Shown one piece after another: positions 32,698 to 40,384 of a stretch of 64,000 nt of DNA (the stretch's first letter is position 1; the number at the start of each line of letters is the position of its first letter). The position numbers were made by a program, and so were the translations under genes. Under the pieces are notes generated by a model. That model did not search any database. It had not been told where the DNA came from and was given only the letters and a program-made list of their open reading frames with translations. Source of the DNA: Aurantimicrobium minutum (GTDB lineage: Bacteria; Actinomycetota; Actinomycetes; Actinomycetales; Microbacteriaceae); NCBI RefSeq assembly GCF_029894165.1, contig NZ_JARXXU010000001.1, positions 620,001-684,000 of the forward strand. Direction: 5' to 3'.

Positions 32698-32913
32698 TTT
32701 TTTGGCCGTTATCTTTTTGTGATTTTTGCGTGTCGCGGATGTGACTTTTCCCCTCACTTCCCGTAGTCTGGGGAAGCTTTCCCGCCACCAAACGGTGAGA
32801 GAGACTCATAACGAGACGTCCCAACCCCCGTCTCTCGGTATGAACAATGACGCGGAATTCGCATCGTGACGGGGTAAGCAACCTAGCTTGTTGGGGCGCC
32901 GGAGGTTTCAACT
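32698..32913 (+). promoter_or_regulatory. Long structured leader before the NlpC/P60-like gene
   Basis: 216 bp between ideR and the next start. A T-rich stretch follows ideR, then a hairpin GGGAA-GCT-TTCCC (32772-32784) and a stem GAGACG (32813-32818) / CGTCTC (32829-32834) with a C-rich loop, then a GGAGG ribosome binding site. In actinobacteria, cell-wall hydrolase genes of this kind are often preceded by c-di-AMP (ydaO-type) riboswitches. I cannot match the consensus by eye, so only a possible cis-acting RNA is claimed. Confidence 0.35.
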
Positions 32914-33696
32914 TTGGCCGAATTAGGTAACGACGAATTTTCGTCACGTCGCGAACGCAAGCTCGCGGAGAAAAAGACACTCAGTAAGTCAGCACGCTCT
33001 TTCGCATCCTCTGCACGTGAGCGTGGTTCTGCACTCGTCTCCGCAGCACAAGACATTGTTGCTGCAACTCCTGCACCCGCTCGCGTGGCTGCACCCCAGC
33101 GCACCAACCGCAACATTGTTCGTGCCGCGGTGATGGCTGTCGCCCTGGGCGTCATGGCAACCTTCTCTCTACCTGCTTACGCTATTGACGCAAGCGATCA
33201 CGTCGACGTGGAGGCCTACAAGGCTCAGCTCGCTGCAAACGCGCAGGCACTCGAAGTTTCTGGTGACGCAACTGCGTCCGCTAGCCGCGATGGATATTCC
33301 ACCGCTGCAGCTGTCACCGTCGCCTCCGCAGCTCGTGCCTCGTCTGCTGCACGCGTCTCGGTAGATGTCTCTGGTATTTCCTCTAACTCTGGTGTTCTCA
33401 ACACCGCGCTGAACTTGGTCGGTATGCCCGGTGACTGCACCGCATTCGTCGAGCAGACACTTCGCAACATGGGTCACTCTGTCCCCGACTTGGGCCCCAT
33501 GCAGTTCGGTGGCTACGGAACCGTGTTCAGCGATCCTTCGCAGGTTCAGCCCGGCGACATCATGATGCGCGGCAATCACGTTGCCATCTACGCAGGTAAT
33601 GGTCTTGCTGCACAGGGTGGTATCGGGGGAACTTCGGTTCTGACCTCCATCTCGGCAGACCCAAATAGCTACGCACTCTTCGTTCGCGTCGGCTAA
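32914..33696 (+). CDS. Secreted NlpC/P60-like (C40) cell-wall hydrolase candidate
   Basis: 260 residues from a TTG start, supported by GGAGG nine bases upstream. The N-terminus is a long, charged cytoplasmic stretch (about 65 residues) before a hydrophobic export segment (VRAAVMAVALGVMATFSLPAYA), an unusually long signal. The C-terminal domain (about 170-260) has a papain-like pattern with a catalytic Cys in GDCTAFVEQ and His in GNHVAIYAG, as in NlpC/P60 DL-endopeptidases, though DCSGF is replaced by DCTAF. Probably cleaves peptidoglycan stem peptides. Confidence 0.75.
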   Translation: MAELGNDEFSSRRERKLAEKKTLSKSARSFASSARERGSALVSAAQDIVAATPAPARVAAPQRTNRNIVRAAVMAVALGVMATFSLPAYAIDASDHVDVEAYKAQLAANAQALEVSGDATASASRDGYSTAAAVTVASAARASSAARVSVDVSGISSNSGVLNTALNLVGMPGDCTAFVEQTLRNMGHSVPDLGPMQFGGYGTVFSDPSQVQPGDIMMRGNHVAIYAGNGLAAQGGIGGTSVLTSISADPNSYALFVRVG

Positions 33697-33995
33697 TTCA
33701 GCGGGTTTTCACCCGTTGACGCTTCCGTGAACAACGGATAACGATTCGGCGTGCCGTCTAGCGGTCGCTGGCGCAGCTCAATACTCTAAGCCCTAAGCAT
33801 CGTGAGAGATCACGGGAGGGCATGATGAGAAAACACGAACGAATAGGTGAGCGTATATACGCACGTCTTAAGTGAGGGCATTGTCTGTTTCAGGCGGTGC
33901 CCTTTCACGTTTTTATCAGCACTCACAAGATGGATGCGACCAATCGGCAAGTAGCCTGCACGCCATGCAGGCCCCAACTCGGAAGGCTCCACACC
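33697..33995 (+). promoter_or_regulatory. Non-coding gap with a weak hairpin and a promoter-like pair
   Basis: 299 bp without a supported gene. Right after the hydrolase gene, CGGGT-TTTC-ACCCG (33702-33715) could be a small terminator. TTGACG (33716-33721) and TAACGA (33739-33744) with a 17-base spacer form a plausible sigma-70-type promoter for the HNH gene. Nothing else recognised. Confidence 0.35.
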
Positions 33996-34493
33996 GTGCG
34001 CACCTTGGTACTCAACGCAGGATATGAACCCCTGGCCATCGTCTCGTTCCGTCGAGCTCTCATGCTCGTGATGAGCCAGAAGGCCACCGTCCTTCGAGCG
34101 GATGCGGCTCACCCCGTGGAAGCGATCTCGGCGAAGTTTGATCGCCCCTCCGTCATCGTGCTCTCGCGCTATGTGCGTGTGCCCTATAGCCGTCGCGTTC
34201 CCCTCACGCGACGTGGAGTGTTGCGCAGAGACAGCCACCACTGTGGGTATTGCGGCAAGAGCGCCAACACCATTGACCACGTTCTACCGAAGTCCCGTGG
34301 GGGAGCCGACTCCTGGGAAAACCTGGTCGCATGCTGCTTCAAGTGCAACAACATCAAGTCTGATCGCACGCCCCAAGAGATGGGCTGGCGACTGAGAGTC
34401 ACGCCTCGAATGCCGGCAGGCCCGAGCTGGTTTGCCATGGGACTTGATCACCGTGACACTGCCTGGGACGACTACCTCGCTCCCGCAGCCTAG
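33996..34493 (+). CDS. HNH endonuclease-domain protein
   Basis: 165 residues from GTG 33996, chosen because GGAAGG lies about 9 bases upstream and the family typically begins RTLVLNAGYEPL. The C-terminal half holds the zinc-stabilised HNH core: CGYCG, TIDHVLPKSRGG (catalytic His) and WENLVACCFKCNN. This stand-alone HNH family is a core actinobacterial gene with unknown cellular role. It is the last core gene before tRNA-Arg and the accessory island. Confidence 0.88.
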   Translation: MRTLVLNAGYEPLAIVSFRRALMLVMSQKATVLRADAAHPVEAISAKFDRPSVIVLSRYVRVPYSRRVPLTRRGVLRRDSHHCGYCGKSANTIDHVLPKSRGGADSWENLVACCFKCNNIKSDRTPQEMGWRLRVTPRMPAGPSWFAMGLDHRDTAWDDYLAPAA

Positions 34494-34521
34494 ATATCTC
34501 CAGCGCGTAGACTGGATATAC

Positions 34522-34593
34522 GCCTCTGTAGCTCAATGGAAGAGCACCTCCGTCCTAAGGAGTTGGTTGGGAGTTCGAGTCTCTTCAGGGGCA
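34522..34593 (+). tRNA. tRNA-Arg (anticodon CCT)
   Basis: Acceptor GCCTCTG pairs with CAGGGGC (one G-U), D stem GCTC/GAGC, anticodon stem CTCC/GGAG with 7-base loop GTCCTAA (anticodon CCT), T stem GGGAG/CTCTT-like with loop TTCGAGT, discriminator A, no encoded CCA. It sits exactly at the left border of the AT-rich accessory region, a classical integration position. Confidence 0.88.
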
Positions 34594-34684
34594 CTGCACA
34601 TGGTCAGTGACAAGACGTCCAGGGGGTGTCTTATTCCGGGAGGAAAATAGCTGACCATTTGTGCTGTGCTGAATAAAGATTGAA

Positions 34685-34702
34685 TTCAGAATATGTTCTG
34701 AA
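34685..34702. promoter_or_regulatory. Palindrome upstream of the Phd-like gene
   Basis: A perfect 7-bp inverted repeat TTCAGAA-TATG-TTCTGAA ending 13 bases before the start codon. Phd/YefM antitoxins bind such palindromes to repress their own operon, so it is a likely auto-operator (inference). Confidence 0.5.
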
Positions 34703-34715
34703 GTATCATGGAGAC

Positions 34716-35174
34716 ATGTCCATCACTCTTGACCGCAAGGTATTCCAGTCTTCTGAGCTTTCTCGCCAGCCCCTCCCCGTTTTTGCTGCAGCGACAGATG
34801 CGCCCGTTGAGATCACACGCAGGGATGATACTCCTTTGGTTTTGATGTCTCTGCGAGAAAACGATGCTCGAGATAGCCTCCTCGAACTCGCAGCTCAGAT
34901 CATCGCCATCACTGTGGATGAAGATCCTCGCCCCTTGGGGGAGAGATTCGCGGATGTCTTTAACTGGATGTGGGCTCTCGATGCAGTTGATCGCGAACAA
35001 TGTGCAGTGGACCTTATTCGTTCCTCGCGTGCATCTTTTGCTACGAAGAAGGCATATCTCGCCATGGCTGAGCTTGCCTCGTGGCAAGCAACAGCTGCAG
35101 CGACTGCTGACGGTCTCACCAATGCTGAGGTCGAGTGGATGAAGAAACCAGTTAGCGTTAAGCGACCTGAGTGA
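34716..35174 (+). CDS. Phd/YefM-like antitoxin-domain protein without adjacent toxin
   Basis: 152 residues from ATG 34716. The N-terminal 55 residues look like a Phd/YefM antitoxin fold (KVFQSSELSRQPLPVFAAA, EITRRDDTPLVLMSLRE), the form that binds DNA and dimerises. The remaining C-terminal 100 residues are a helical, Ala/Trp-containing region in place of the short toxin-binding tail. No Doc- or RelE-like toxin follows; the next gene is on the opposite strand. It may be an orphan, or the C-terminal region may be the effector. Preceded by a palindrome. Confidence 0.6.
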   Translation: MSITLDRKVFQSSELSRQPLPVFAAATDAPVEITRRDDTPLVLMSLRENDARDSLLELAAQIIAITVDEDPRPLGERFADVFNWMWALDAVDREQCAVDLIRSSRASFATKKAYLAMAELASWQATAAATADGLTNAEVEWMKKPVSVKRPE

Positions 35175-35182
35175 TTTCGCCG

Positions 35183-36016
35183 CTATGAAAAATTGGGAAT
35201 GTTCTTTCTGCCTTGTTGTCCCAATAACTCAAGCAATCTCTCTGCATTTTCGATAGCAACTAACAGGAACATGCCGGTAACGGTAAGTCGTGACGTCATT
35301 AAAAATGTCTGCCCATATTCAGATTCAGAACCTATGGGTTCACGTTCTAATAATGCAGTGATCACTGCACCATTACCGTGAGCTGGTCCACTGCAGGCTT
35401 TCCAGACCTGCAGGCCAGACGTTTCGTGTTTGCGTTTACCGAAACTCTTATCTGCATTGGCAATTACATCTGTAGTAGTTGAGCGCTGTGTAATGTCATG
35501 AGTTCTGTAAGCCTTCAGATTTTGCTGTAGTTCGATGAGGCGCTGCTTGATTGGTTCTCGATCAGGTGCTGGCATCGATGCTTGAAGGAAAACTTTCTCT
35601 AAACCATCGAGCTCTTGGGTATTTTCGTAGCTGAGCCTGAGTGATAACCAAGCTTGTTTTTCTTTTCTTCCTGCACTTAAAAGCCAAATGCCATAGGAAG
35701 AAGCTTCTACCGATGTCCTGATTAGTGAGTAGTGAGCAACCATTGGAATCTCGTTGGTTACTTCCACGTATCTAAGAGTTGTTCTTATTGAATCAATAGC
35801 AACATTGAGAAATGTTCTCAGCTGATAGCTCAGCGGGTTGTAGGGCGTCAATCGATCAACCGAACGCAAATGGCTCTCCTCATCAGGCGAACTATAAGTA
35901 ATCCACGATTCGATAAGCGGTTTTGCTCTGTCTTTAGCCTCCTGGAGCATCAGATGCCCAAGCCGTCGCTCTTCTTCTGTTTCCTGGTTGTCAATTCTGA
36001 AAGTTGATTCGCCCAT
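35183..36016 (-). CDS. Island protein of unknown function
   Basis: A 277-residue, mostly helical soluble protein. It has long amphipathic helices (RTFLNVAIDSIRTTLRYVE; LLELLGQQGRKN at the end) and a motif CSGPAHGNGAVITALL near 215. This layout recalls large HEPN-like or surface-exclusion helical proteins seen in defence islands, but no catalytic motif is clear. Clearly AT-richer than core genes. Divergent from the NYN gene; its start faces the inverted-repeat operator at 36084-36108. Confidence 0.5.
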   Translation of the reverse strand: MGESTFRIDNQETEEERRLGHLMLQEAKDRAKPLIESWITYSSPDEESHLRSVDRLTPYNPLSYQLRTFLNVAIDSIRTTLRYVEVTNEIPMVAHYSLIRTSVEASSYGIWLLSAGRKEKQAWLSLRLSYENTQELDGLEKVFLQASMPAPDREPIKQRLIELQQNLKAYRTHDITQRSTTTDVIANADKSFGKRKHETSGLQVWKACSGPAHGNGAVITALLEREPIGSESEYGQTFLMTSRLTVTGMFLLVAIENAERLLELLGQQGRKNIPNFS

Positions 36017-36083
36017 AAGAACATTGTTCCAAGTGCTACTGACAAAATGTGAAGATAAAATTGTGAATAATAAAACTAAGAAT

Positions 36084-36176
36084 AATTAGTGTGAACTCGA
36101 TTCACACTTGACAAATGATATTGATGTGCATTACTTTGAAAATACGAAGAAGCCGAAAATCGGATTCACACTAATT
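36084..36176 (+). promoter_or_regulatory. Promoter with triple AGTGTGAA operator half-sites
   Basis: AATTAGTGTGAA (36084-36095) and TTCACACT (36101-36108) form an 8-5-8 inverted repeat; TTCACACTAATT (36165-36176) is a second, exact 12-base complement of the first arm. A consensus -35 TTGACA (36108-36113) begins in the operator; the -10 around 36131 is weak. Two spaced operators suggest a repressor acting on the NYN-methylase operon and perhaps on the divergent gene. Confidence 0.55.
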
Positions 36177-36189
36177 TTCAGGAGTTATA

Positions 36190-36690
36190 ATGTTTTCAGT
36201 ACCATTGGCTCAAGAGCCACAGATCCACAACCAACTGCGAGGCCGCCGTCTCGTATTAGTAGATATAGAAAACGTCGTTGGAGGAGCAGTCCACACGGCA
36301 GAAGAAGCCCTTTGGGCCCGGCAAGAAGTAGAGAGCATGATTGGTCTTCAGGAACTCGATCAGGTGATTGTGGGAACTAGCCACATCGGTCTATTCTCTG
36401 CGTTCGCAGCATGGCCAACTTCTCGCCTGGTCGTTCGCTCAGGTGAGAATGGTGCAGACCTTGCGCTTCTTGAAGTTATGGAGAGTGAAAACATTCATCA
36501 ACGCTTTGAAGAGCTTGTGCTTATCTCAGGAGATGGGATCTTCACCGAAGAAGTTTCTCGTCTTGGTGGCTTGGGCGTTGAGGTCACTGTTGTCGGACAC
36601 AACGATGGTGTTTCCAAGCGATTGAGCATGGCAGCTTCAGAAACCTTGAACTTCACGAGCGTTATCGCTCAGATCGGAGATGTAGCTTGA
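36190..36690 (+). CDS. NYN/PIN-like domain ribonuclease candidate
   Basis: A 166-residue protein with an NYN-type fold: strand-end Asp in RLVLVDIENVVGG, a second acidic site in NGADLALLEVME, and LVLISGDGIFTEEVSRL with the conserved SGD, followed by the GLGVEVTVVG strand. These Asp residues form the metal site of NYN/PIN nucleases. AGGAG precedes the ATG well. The stop overlaps the TTG start of the HTH-methylase gene, so the two are made together, the layout of an effector-sensor pair. Substrate unknown. Confidence 0.75.
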   Translation: MFSVPLAQEPQIHNQLRGRRLVLVDIENVVGGAVHTAEEALWARQEVESMIGLQELDQVIVGTSHIGLFSAFAAWPTSRLVVRSGENGADLALLEVMESENIHQRFEELVLISGDGIFTEEVSRLGGLGVEVTVVGHNDGVSKRLSMAASETLNFTSVIAQIGDVA

Positions 36691-38723
36691 GCGGGAACAA
36701 CATTCAGGGGCAAGTTTCCCCCAGTGATATTGCAGAACTCGCAGGAGTTTCTCGCGGTGCTGTGAGTAACTGGCGAAAGCGCATAGCTGACTTCCCAGAG
36801 AAAGTTGGTGGCACAGATGCCAATCCGCTTTTTGACAGGAATCAAGTTATCGCTTGGCTCACGGCTCGGGGTAATGAAATAAACCAACCAAATAGTGGGG
36901 CAATTGTTTGGTCCATGATGAATTTGCTTCGTGGAAACATGGATGTTTTCGAAGCCCAAGAATTCTTGTTAACTTTGATGACTATCAAGAAAATTTCAGA
37001 TACCCACAACACGGATTCATGGAATCTATTGATCGGTGATCTGAAAAGTGGAACATTTCATAAAGAACAGCTAACAACACTCTTTAATCTTGAGCCCAAA
37101 CTTCTTGGGGTGGAACCACTTATTGCCACTCAACTTGCTGGCCAACAGATACTTGAGATTGCCCTTGCTATCTCGCAAGTACCATCTGATCAACTGGATG
37201 AAGCATCAGACTACGTACTAGAGAAAAACATTAAACTTCAGGGCAAATTTGGTGCACAGTCAGGTTTTATTGGCTCTCGCATTTCTACACTTCTTGCTCT
37301 AATTGCCACGCAGCGCCCCAAAAACGAAATTTTGTATGACCCTGCATGCGGGATTGCTTCAGCGCTGATTAGTGCAGTGAACCTGGGTGCAGAGCCAAGC
37401 ATGATTTATGGCCAGGACTTTTCGCCTTCTGCAATTTATGTGGCAAAGCTCCGCGCCTACTTGCACGACATTGACATCAAGATCTTTGAGTCTGATGTTC
37501 TTCGCGAAGATCGACTGCCTGAAATGAAGGCAGACACTGTGATTCTTGAGCCCCCATTCGGCCTTCGTTTTGATACCACACTGGGTATTTCTGACCAGAG
37601 ATTTATTTATGGGACTCCCCCTAAATCCAGTGCTGACTTTGCGTGGATACAAGATGCAATAGCTCACCTCTCGGAAACGGGTCGTGCTTATGTAATCACG
37701 CCTCAAGGGTCACTCTTCAAAAAGGGAGCTGAGGAGGTAATTCGTTCGGGATTGGTTCGAGCTGGCTGCATCGAAGCAGTGGTTGCTCTTCCAGGGAAAA
37801 TGCTTCCTCACACGTCAATTCCTCTGGCTTTATGGGTACTTAGACGACCAACAAACTATGCGGAAGAGAAGATCACTTTTTTCGATGCAACCGAAGAATC
37901 AATTCCTGAGTTGCTGATTCCTCAATGGCTTAGTAGTTCATCAGAAAGTACAACATCGAGCCGGATCACAGTTTTTGCTTCGGAAGTTTTGGCGAGTAAT
38001 GCGAACTTGCTTCCACAGAACTGGGTATTCAGAGAACCAGCGCAATATGAGGAGCTTGAAGAAGATTACTCTTGGAGCTTTGAAAAGATTGAATATGCAC
38101 TTCAAGAGACTGAAGAGTTACTTGAAAAGCTTCGTCAACCAACTCTCGAAGGGGCCACGAGAGTCGTCACTGTAGAAGAGTTATTGATGCAAGGGGTTGT
38201 AAAGGTTCAACTTGGTAGAACCCGCGTTAGTGCAGGTGAAGAAGAATCAAAATCTTGTTTCACAAACACTCGAGTTCGCAAAGGAATCCTTCCACAGGAG
38301 ATCTCTAGCGCTAAAAATCAAGAATTGACTTCGGCTGGGGATGTAGTTGTGGCAACGATTAATTCCACAACTGCTCTTGTGGATCCAACCGGGGGACATG
38401 AAGTAGCAAACGGACTCCACCGATTCACTCAATTTAATGAAAATGTCTTACTACCTGAATTCTTTGTGAACGTCATCGCTGGTAACTGGAACAAGCGCTT
38501 TCAAACCGGTGCTGCTATCCAACGTGCAAGTATCAAGAGCCTTGAGATTCCACTTCCGCCACTTGAGGAACAAAAGCGCTTAGTTGAAGTTATTTCGATT
38601 GCTAAAGAACTAGAGAAATACGCCAAGGAAATCATCGAGAGTTCTGCCATAATCACCAATTCGATTTTGGTTGGCATCCGTTACGGGGTTGGAATTGAAG
38701 TCACCGAAGAAGGTTCTGAATGA
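36687..38723 (+). CDS. HTH-N6-methylase-like-specificity fusion with altered catalytic motif
   Basis: A 678-residue protein starting at TTG 36687. Residues 10-60 form a helix-turn-helix (SDIAELAGVSRGAVSNWRKR). Residues about 170-420 are HsdM-like: motif I is DPACGIASALISA (D218), but motif IV reads LEPPFG (E288), where active adenine methylases have (N/D)PP(F/Y). The C-terminal 180 residues resemble an HsdS half (target recognition, then IPLPPLEEQKRLVEVISIAK). AdoMet binding thus looks retained and methyl transfer doubtful. It sits between the NYN gene and hsdM, ending 91 bp before hsdM. AT-rich and island-like. Confidence 0.75.
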   Translation: MSGNNIQGQVSPSDIAELAGVSRGAVSNWRKRIADFPEKVGGTDANPLFDRNQVIAWLTARGNEINQPNSGAIVWSMMNLLRGNMDVFEAQEFLLTLMTIKKISDTHNTDSWNLLIGDLKSGTFHKEQLTTLFNLEPKLLGVEPLIATQLAGQQILEIALAISQVPSDQLDEASDYVLEKNIKLQGKFGAQSGFIGSRISTLLALIATQRPKNEILYDPACGIASALISAVNLGAEPSMIYGQDFSPSAIYVAKLRAYLHDIDIKIFESDVLREDRLPEMKADTVILEPPFGLRFDTTLGISDQRFIYGTPPKSSADFAWIQDAIAHLSETGRAYVITPQGSLFKKGAEEVIRSGLVRAGCIEAVVALPGKMLPHTSIPLALWVLRRPTNYAEEKITFFDATEESIPELLIPQWLSSSSESTTSSRITVFASEVLASNANLLPQNWVFREPAQYEELEEDYSWSFEKIEYALQETEELLEKLRQPTLEGATRVVTVEELLMQGVVKVQLGRTRVSAGEEESKSCFTNTRVRKGILPQEISSAKNQELTSAGDVVVATINSTTALVDPTGGHEVANGLHRFTQFNENVLLPEFFVNVIAGNWNKRFQTGAAIQRASIKSLEIPLPPLEEQKRLVEVISIAKELEKYAKEIIESSAIITNSILVGIRYGVGIEVTEEGSE

Positions 38724-38814
38724 GATTCGTATTCAAAGTACATTCGGCACTGTCAGGGGCCGTAGTTATGCTAAAAAATAGATTTCAAGCTTGGGTATAA
38801 GGGGAAATATCAAG

Positions 38815-40038
38815 ATGGCGAAGACCACAAAGACTCAAAAAACTCTTGAGCAAACCCTTTGGGTTACCGCGGACAAACTCCGCGGTAACCAGGAACCAAG
38901 TGAATACAAGCACGTAGTGCTTGGTTTGGTTTTCCTCAAATACATTTCTGACCGTTTTGAAGAACGTCGTGTCACCCTCACCAGTGAGCTCGAGGCAGAG
39001 GGTATTCGTGAAGAACGCTTGGCTCAGTTCCTCGAGAGCCGTGATGAGTACACAAGCCACAATGTGTTCTGGGTTCCTGAGAATGCTCGCTGGGGTTACA
39101 TCCAGGATCGAGCGAAACTTCCTTCTGTCGGTGAGGACATTGACAAAGCTATGGACCTCATCGAGAAGGAGAACCCGTCACTTCGAGGAGTGCTTCCTCG
39201 TAACTTTGGTCGTGATGGTCTAGATAAGCGCCGCTTGGGCGAGCTGGTAGACCTCATTGGATCTATTGGATTCACCAGTACAGATGACCATGGTTCAGAT
39301 GACGTCCTTGGTCGCGTCTATGAGTACTTCCTTGGCCAATTCGCTGGAAAAGAAAGTGGCAAGGACGCAGGTGCTTTCTACACACCACGTTCTGTTGTGA
39401 GAACACTTGTAGAAATGCTTGAGCCTTACAAGGGTCGTGTCTATGACCCTGCAGCAGGCTCGGGCGGAATGTTTGTTGAGTCGGCTGAGTTCGTCAAAGC
39501 TCATGGTGGTAAGCGAACAGACATCTCGGTCTATGGCCAAGAGTTCACTGACACTACCTGGAAGCTCGCCAAGATGAACCTCGCATTACGAGGAATTGAA
39601 GCTGATTTTGGCCCTAAGTCGGCCGATACTTTCACGGAAGACCTTCACCCAGACCTTCGTGCTGACTACATCATCGCGAATCCCCCTTTCAACGTCTCTG
39701 ACTGGTGGGATCCGAAGCTAGCTGACGACCCCCGCTGGAAGTACGGAGTTCCTTCAGAAGGCAATGCCAACTTCGCTTGGGTACAGCACTTCATTCATCA
39801 CTTAAGCCCAACAGGTACCGCCGGGTTTGTACTCGCGAACGGTGCACTTACTTCGAATCAAAACGGTGATGATCAAATTCGTCAGAATTTGGTGGAGCAA
39901 GGTCTAGTCGACTGTATTGTCGCGATGCCGGACAAACTGTTTTTCAATACAGGAATCAGTGTTTCACTTTGGTTTATTTCAAAGGATCGCAACGGAGTCA
40001 ATCATCGTAAGAGGAATGACGAAGTACTTTATTATTGA
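38815..40038 (+). CDS. hsdM: Type I restriction methylase HsdM, N-terminal part (frame interrupted)
   Basis: From ATG 38815 (AAGGGGA upstream) 407 residues carry the whole catalytic module: N-terminal helical domain (TLWVTADKLRGNQEPSEYKH), motif I YDPAAGSGGMF, motif IV ANPPFNVSDWW. The frame stops at TGA 40036-40038 just where HsdM should continue EVLFIDAR. The continuation is present at once in the +1 frame. One extra T in the CTTTATTATTGATG tract would explain it. With hsdS and hsdR it forms a type I restriction-modification system that methylates adenine. Confidence 0.88.
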   Translation: MAKTTKTQKTLEQTLWVTADKLRGNQEPSEYKHVVLGLVFLKYISDRFEERRVTLTSELEAEGIREERLAQFLESRDEYTSHNVFWVPENARWGYIQDRAKLPSVGEDIDKAMDLIEKENPSLRGVLPRNFGRDGLDKRRLGELVDLIGSIGFTSTDDHGSDDVLGRVYEYFLGQFAGKESGKDAGAFYTPRSVVRTLVEMLEPYKGRVYDPAAGSGGMFVESAEFVKAHGGKRTDISVYGQEFTDTTWKLAKMNLALRGIEADFGPKSADTFTEDLHPDLRADYIIANPPFNVSDWWDPKLADDPRWKYGVPSEGNANFAWVQHFIHHLSPTGTAGFVLANGALTSNQNGDDQIRQNLVEQGLVDCIVAMPDKLFFNTGISVSLWFISKDRNGVNHRKRNDEVLYY

Positions 40039-40384
40039 TGCCAGGACAATTGGAACAATGGTAAGTCGTCGACTTCGCCAATTTTCAAATGAAGATATTT
40101 TGAAAATCGCAAACACATATCATTCATGGCGAAATATTGATGGCAAACATTTAGATATTCCAGGGTTTGTCAAGTCAGCAACTATTGACGAAATTCGGAC
40201 AAACAACTTTGTTCTTTCCCCGCAGAGGTATGTCGGAGTACCAGACGCAGAAATAGATGATGAGCCTATTGAGGACAAAATCTCCCGGCTCTCATCAGAA
40301 TTATTTCAAGAACTTGCCAGGGGGCATCAATTAGAGGAAAAGATCAGAAGCCAATTGTCTGTTGGATATCAAATTCATGAATGA
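40016..40384 (+). CDS. hsdM: HsdM C-terminal part in shifted frame
   Basis: The +1 frame continues the methylase: FIIDARTIGTMVSRRLRQF, HLDIPGFVKSATIDEI, RYVGVPDAE, then a coiled C-terminal helix (KISRLSSELFQELARGHQLE) that in HsdM packs against HsdS. An ATG at 40016 precedes the break by 22 bases and could restart translation by coupling, giving a split but assembled enzyme of 122 residues here. Otherwise this is the dead 3' half of a frameshifted gene. It ends overlapping the hsdS start. Confidence 0.7.
   Translation: MTKYFIIDARTIGTMVSRRLRQFSNEDILKIANTYHSWRNIDGKHLDIPGFVKSATIDEIRTNNFVLSPQRYVGVPDAEIDDEPIEDKISRLSSELFQELARGHQLEEKIRSQLSVGYQIHE

Noticed and set aside
32761-32913. c-di-AMP (ydaO-type) riboswitch
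   Set aside because: Context fits, but I could not match the conserved core by eye; kept only as a possible leader RNA.
39917-40384. Separate 155-residue gene after hsdM
   Set aside because: Its first 33 codons are hsdM sequence in another frame; only the part from 40016 reads as HsdM C-terminus and it is listed as such.
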